Below, in pieces: positions 61,447-64,000 of a DNA stretch of 64,000 bases. The translations under genes were made by a program, and so were the position numbers. Positions within the stretch are counted from its first letter, which is position 1. Each line of letters begins with the position of its first letter. A model generated the notes under the pieces. The model did no database searches. It had not been told where the DNA came from and was given only the letters and a program-made list of their open reading frames with translations. The DNA comes from Bradyrhizobium sp. CB1717 (lineage in GTDB: Bacteria; Pseudomonadota; Alphaproteobacteria; Rhizobiales; Xanthobacteraceae): NCBI RefSeq assembly GCF_029714325.1, contig NZ_CP121666.1, positions 2,542,001-2,606,000 of the forward strand. The letters run 5' to 3'.

Positions 61447-62970
61447 ATGAACGATCCGATCCTCGAGATGCGCGGGGTCTCAAAGACCTTCTTTGGGATC
61501 AAGGCGCTGCGCACGGTTGATCTCACGGTCTATGCCGGCGAAATCCATGCCCTGATGGGGGAGAACGGCGCCGGCAAGTCGACGCTGATGAAGATCCTGT
61601 CCGGCGCATACAGGCCCGATCCCGGTGGCGAGATCCGCATCGAGGGCAGCCCGGTGCGGATCGAAGGTCCGCTCGGCGGCCGCGCCGCGGGTATCTCCAT
61701 CATCTACCAGGAGTTGTCGCTGGCTCCCAATCTCAGCGTTGCCGAGAATATCTATCTGGGCCGGGAGATATCGCATGCGGGTTTGCTGGCCCGCGGCGAG
61801 ATGCGAGAGGGTGTCGGGCCGATCCTGAAGCGGCTGGGCGCGGATTTCCTGCCATCGACGCTGGTGGCGCATCTGTCCATGGGCCAGCGGCAATTGGTCG
61901 AGATCGCCCGAGCGCTGCACGCCAGATCAAAGATCCTGATCATGGATGAGCCGACCACCTCATTGTCGGCCGCCGAAAGCGAGCGGCTGTTCGCGCTGGT
62001 CCGCCAGCTTCGCGCCGAGGGGCTTGCCATCATCTACATCTCGCATCGCATGGACGAGGTCTACGCGCTCGGCGACCGCGTCACCGTGCTGCGCGACGGT
62101 CGGCTGGTCGGGTCGCTCGACAAGCCTGAGATTCGCGCCGACACCATCGTCCGGCTGATGGTCGGGCGTGACGTCTCCTCGTTCTACAAGAAGGATCACG
62201 ATCCCGAAGCGGGGCGGGGACATCCCGTGCTCGCAGCGATCGACATGGCCGACGGCCAGCGCGTCAAGGGTTGCTCGCTCACCGTGCATGCGGGCGAGGT
62301 GGTTGGGCTTGCCGGCCTGATCGGCGCCGGCCGCACCGAGCTTGCGCATCTCATCATCGGCGCGGCGTCGAAAACCTCCGGCCGGCTCGAGCTGGAGGGA
62401 CGTCCGGTCGAGATCCGCACGCCGGGCGAGGCGCTCGAGGCTGGCATCGCCTACCTGACGGAAGACAGAAAGGCGCTCGGCCTGTTTCTCGACATGTCGT
62501 GCCTCGACAACATCAATCTCGCCGTGCTCGGGCGCGATGCGAAGCTCGGCTGGGTCCTGGATCGCGACAAGGCGCGTGAGCGCGCCGACCGGGCCTTCGC
62601 AGGGCTCAGGATCCGCGCCGCCAATGTCGGCGTTCCCGCCGGAGGCCTGTCCGGCGGCAACCAGCAGAAGGTCCTGCTGTCGCGGCTGCTCGCCATTGCG
62701 CCAAAGGTCCTCATCCTCGACGAGCCGACGCGCGGCGTCGACGTCGGTGCCAAGTCCGAGATCTATTCGATCATCGACAATCTCGCCAAAACCGGCACCG
62801 CGATCCTCGTCATCTCGTCCGATCTGCCCGAGATCATCGGCATCTGCGACCGCGTCGTCGTCATGCGTAGCGGGCACATCGCGGGCGAGGTCACCCGCGG
62901 CCCGAATTCGCCGCTGACGCAGGAAGACATCATGGCGTTTGCCACGGGGATGGAGCATCTCGATGCCTGA
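61447..62970 (+). CDS. CUT2 ABC transporter ATPase (RbsA/XylG-like)
   Basis: Two-domain ATPase of 507 residues. Domain 1: Walker [13 protein letters not shown], signature-region [15 protein letters not shown], Walker [12 protein letters not shown]. Domain 2: [12 protein letters not shown] in place of Walker A, signature [15 protein letters not shown] and Walker [13 protein letters not shown]. The ATG at 61447 has GGGAGG 4 nt upstream. It is a paralogue of the ATPase at 51257-52783 and belongs with the xylulokinase and the following permease. Confidence 0.94.
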   Translation: MNDPILEMRGVSKTFFGIKALRTVDLTVYAGEIHALMGENGAGKSTLMKILSGAYRPDPGGEIRIEGSPVRIEGPLGGRAAGISIIYQELSLAPNLSVAENIYLGREISHAGLLARGEMREGVGPILKRLGADFLPSTLVAHLSMGQRQLVEIARALHARSKILIMDEPTTSLSAAESERLFALVRQLRAEGLAIIYISHRMDEVYALGDRVTVLRDGRLVGSLDKPEIRADTIVRLMVGRDVSSFYKKDHDPEAGRGHPVLAAIDMADGQRVKGCSLTVHAGEVVGLAGLIGAGRTELAHLIIGAASKTSGRLELEGRPVEIRTPGEALEAGIAYLTEDRKALGLFLDMSCLDNINLAVLGRDAKLGWVLDRDKARERADRAFAGLRIRAANVGVPAGGLSGGNQQKVLLSRLLAIAPKVLILDEPTRGVDVGAKSEIYSIIDNLAKTGTAILVISSDLPEIIGICDRVVVMRSGHIAGEVTRGPNSPLTQEDIMAFATGMEHLDA

Positions 62971-64000
62971 CAATGGTGCTTCGGAGGCCAAGCCCGCCCC
63001 GACGACGACCAACGGCGCTGCCGCAGAGACAAGGCGCCAGCGGATGCGGATGCTGATCAGCGCACTCGGCATGCTGCCGGTGCTGCTGATCCTCTGCATC
63101 GGCTTCCATTTTCTGTCCGAGGGCCGCTTCTTCACCGGACAAAATCTCGGCATCGTGCTGCAGCAGGCCGCGGTGAACACGGTGCTCGCCGCAGGCATGA
63201 CCTTCGTTATCCTCACCGGCGGCATCGACCTCTCGGTCGGCTCGATCCTGGCGGCCTCCGCGATGGCCGGGTTGACACTCTCCAAGATGCCGGAGCTCGG
63301 GATGCTGTGGCTGCCGGCTGCGCTGCTCACGGGTCTTGGCTTCGGGGTAGTCAACGGCGCGCTGATTGCGCTGCTCCGCCTGCCACCCTTCATCGTCACG
63401 CTCGGCTCGCTCACCGCGGTGCGCGGCCTGGCGCGACTGCTCGGCGCCGACACCACCGTGTTCAATCCATCGATTCCCTATGCTTTCATCGGCAACGGCT
63501 CGCTGACCCTCATTCCCGGCGTCGCGTCGATCCCGTGGCTCTCGGTGATCGCCCTGCTCGTCATCTTCGTCTCGTGGCTGGTGCTGCGCCGGACCGTGCT
63601 CGGCGTGCACATCTACGCGGTGGGCGGCAATGAAAGCGCGGCGCGGCTCGCCGGCATCAAGGTCTGGGCCGTGTTGATCTTCGTCTACGGTGTCTCCGGC
63701 CTTTTCGCCGGGCTCGGCGGCGCCATGCAGGCGGCGCGCCTCTATGCCGCCAACGGCCTGCAGCTCGGCCAGTCCTATGAGCTCGACGCGATCACCGCCG
63801 TGATTCTCGGCGGCACCTCCTTCGTCGGCGGCATCGGCTCGATCTGGGGCACACTGGTTGGCGCGCTGATCATCGCCGTGCTCTCGAACGGCCTCATCCT
63901 CATCGGTGTCTCCGACATCTGGCAATATGTGATCAAGGGCCTGGTGATCATCGGCGCCGTGGCGCTGGACCGTTACCGGCTGCAAGGCTCCGCCAGAACC
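62963..64000 (+). CDS. CUT2 ABC transporter permease, cut by the window end
   Basis: RbsC-family permease; 346 codons are visible and no stop is reached. After a polar N-terminus of about 30 residues come the hydrophobic helices and the family motifs [20 protein letters not shown] and [19 protein letters not shown]. The start overlaps the ATPase stop by 8 nt. Only a short C-terminus should be missing. Confidence 0.92.
   Translation, partial: MPDNGASEAKPAPTTTNGAAAETRRQRMRMLISALGMLPVLLILCIGFHFLSEGRFFTGQNLGIVLQQAAVNTVLAAGMTFVILTGGIDLSVGSILAASAMAGLTLSKMPELGMLWLPAALLTGLGFGVVNGALIALLRLPPFIVTLGSLTAVRGLARLLGADTTVFNPSIPYAFIGNGSLTLIPGVASIPWLSVIALLVIFVSWLVLRRTVLGVHIYAVGGNESAARLAGIKVWAVLIFVYGVSGLFAGLGGAMQAARLYAANGLQLGQSYELDAITAVILGGTSFVGGIGSIWGTLVGALIIAVLSNGLILIGVSDIWQYVIKGLVIIGAVALDRYRLQGSART

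Overview
The window is a high-GC chromosomal segment of an alphaproteobacterium, most likely Bradyrhizobium or a close relative. Reasons: FixL/FixJ-like two-component genes, a malonate decarboxylase operon, a Tat-exported formate dehydrogenase with DUF3305/DUF3306/DUF6352/DUF6505 accessory genes, DUF2934 mini-genes, and an intergenic repeat type I associate from memory with Bradyrhizobiaceae. Assignments rest on reading the translations; no database search was run. No rRNA, tRNA, CRISPR array or complete insertion sequence was seen.

Layout. 0-5 kb: end of a cytochrome bd oxidase operon (cydAB), a Tat-exported oxalate decarboxylase, and a YdeP-like molybdopterin oxidoreductase. 5-12.4 kb: a minus-strand block with two small secreted proteins, an RND efflux pump (adaptor and permease), a thioesterase and an orphan sensor kinase. 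12.6-21.5 kb: an exported alpha/beta hydrolase, then a translationally coupled operon of an MBL-fold hydrolase and mdcA-C-D-E-G-B-F-H (biotin-independent malonate decarboxylase, its prosthetic-group synthesis, and malonate uptake). mdcD carries an apparent one-base frameshift near its 3' end. 21.6-30.7 kb: two AraC regulators flanking a FUSC-type aromatic-acid efflux operon and a kinase / FixJ-like regulator / lone receiver set. 30.7-34.7 kb: an accessory stretch of small genes (two DUF2934 proteins, a Cys-rich protein, a lipoprotein, two tiny exported or membrane proteins), with repeated intergenic units and about 1.1 kb without a gene.

34.7-47.7 kb: a respiratory formate dehydrogenase region. 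FdhX-A-B-C is preceded by a TorD chaperone fused to a YdaS-like DNA-binding domain and by DUF3306, DUF3305, DUF6352, DUF6505 and a biotin/lipoate-ligase-like protein. Divergent from these are a large multi-[4Fe-4S] protein and a small PsiF-like exported protein; next to them is a WD40/cytochrome c fusion. 47.7-58.8 kb: an eleven-gene minus-strand catabolic operon with a CUT2 (ribose-type) ABC importer, an FAD-linked oxidase, an intradiol ring-cleavage dioxygenase, a 3-hydroxyisobutyrate-dehydrogenase-like enzyme, an amidohydrolase, a maleylacetate reductase and a Dabb protein. 58.9-64 kb: a divergent LysR regulator, a xylulokinase and a second CUT2 importer running off the window.

How the parts may connect (inference): oxalate decarboxylase makes formate in the periplasm, where the Tat-exported formate dehydrogenase can oxidise it; cytochrome bd is one possible terminal oxidase. 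Malonate decarboxylase is a separate dicarboxylate route. The intradiol dioxygenase plus maleylacetate reductase fit the lower hydroxyquinol pathway, but the enzyme that would make hydroxyquinol is not in the window.
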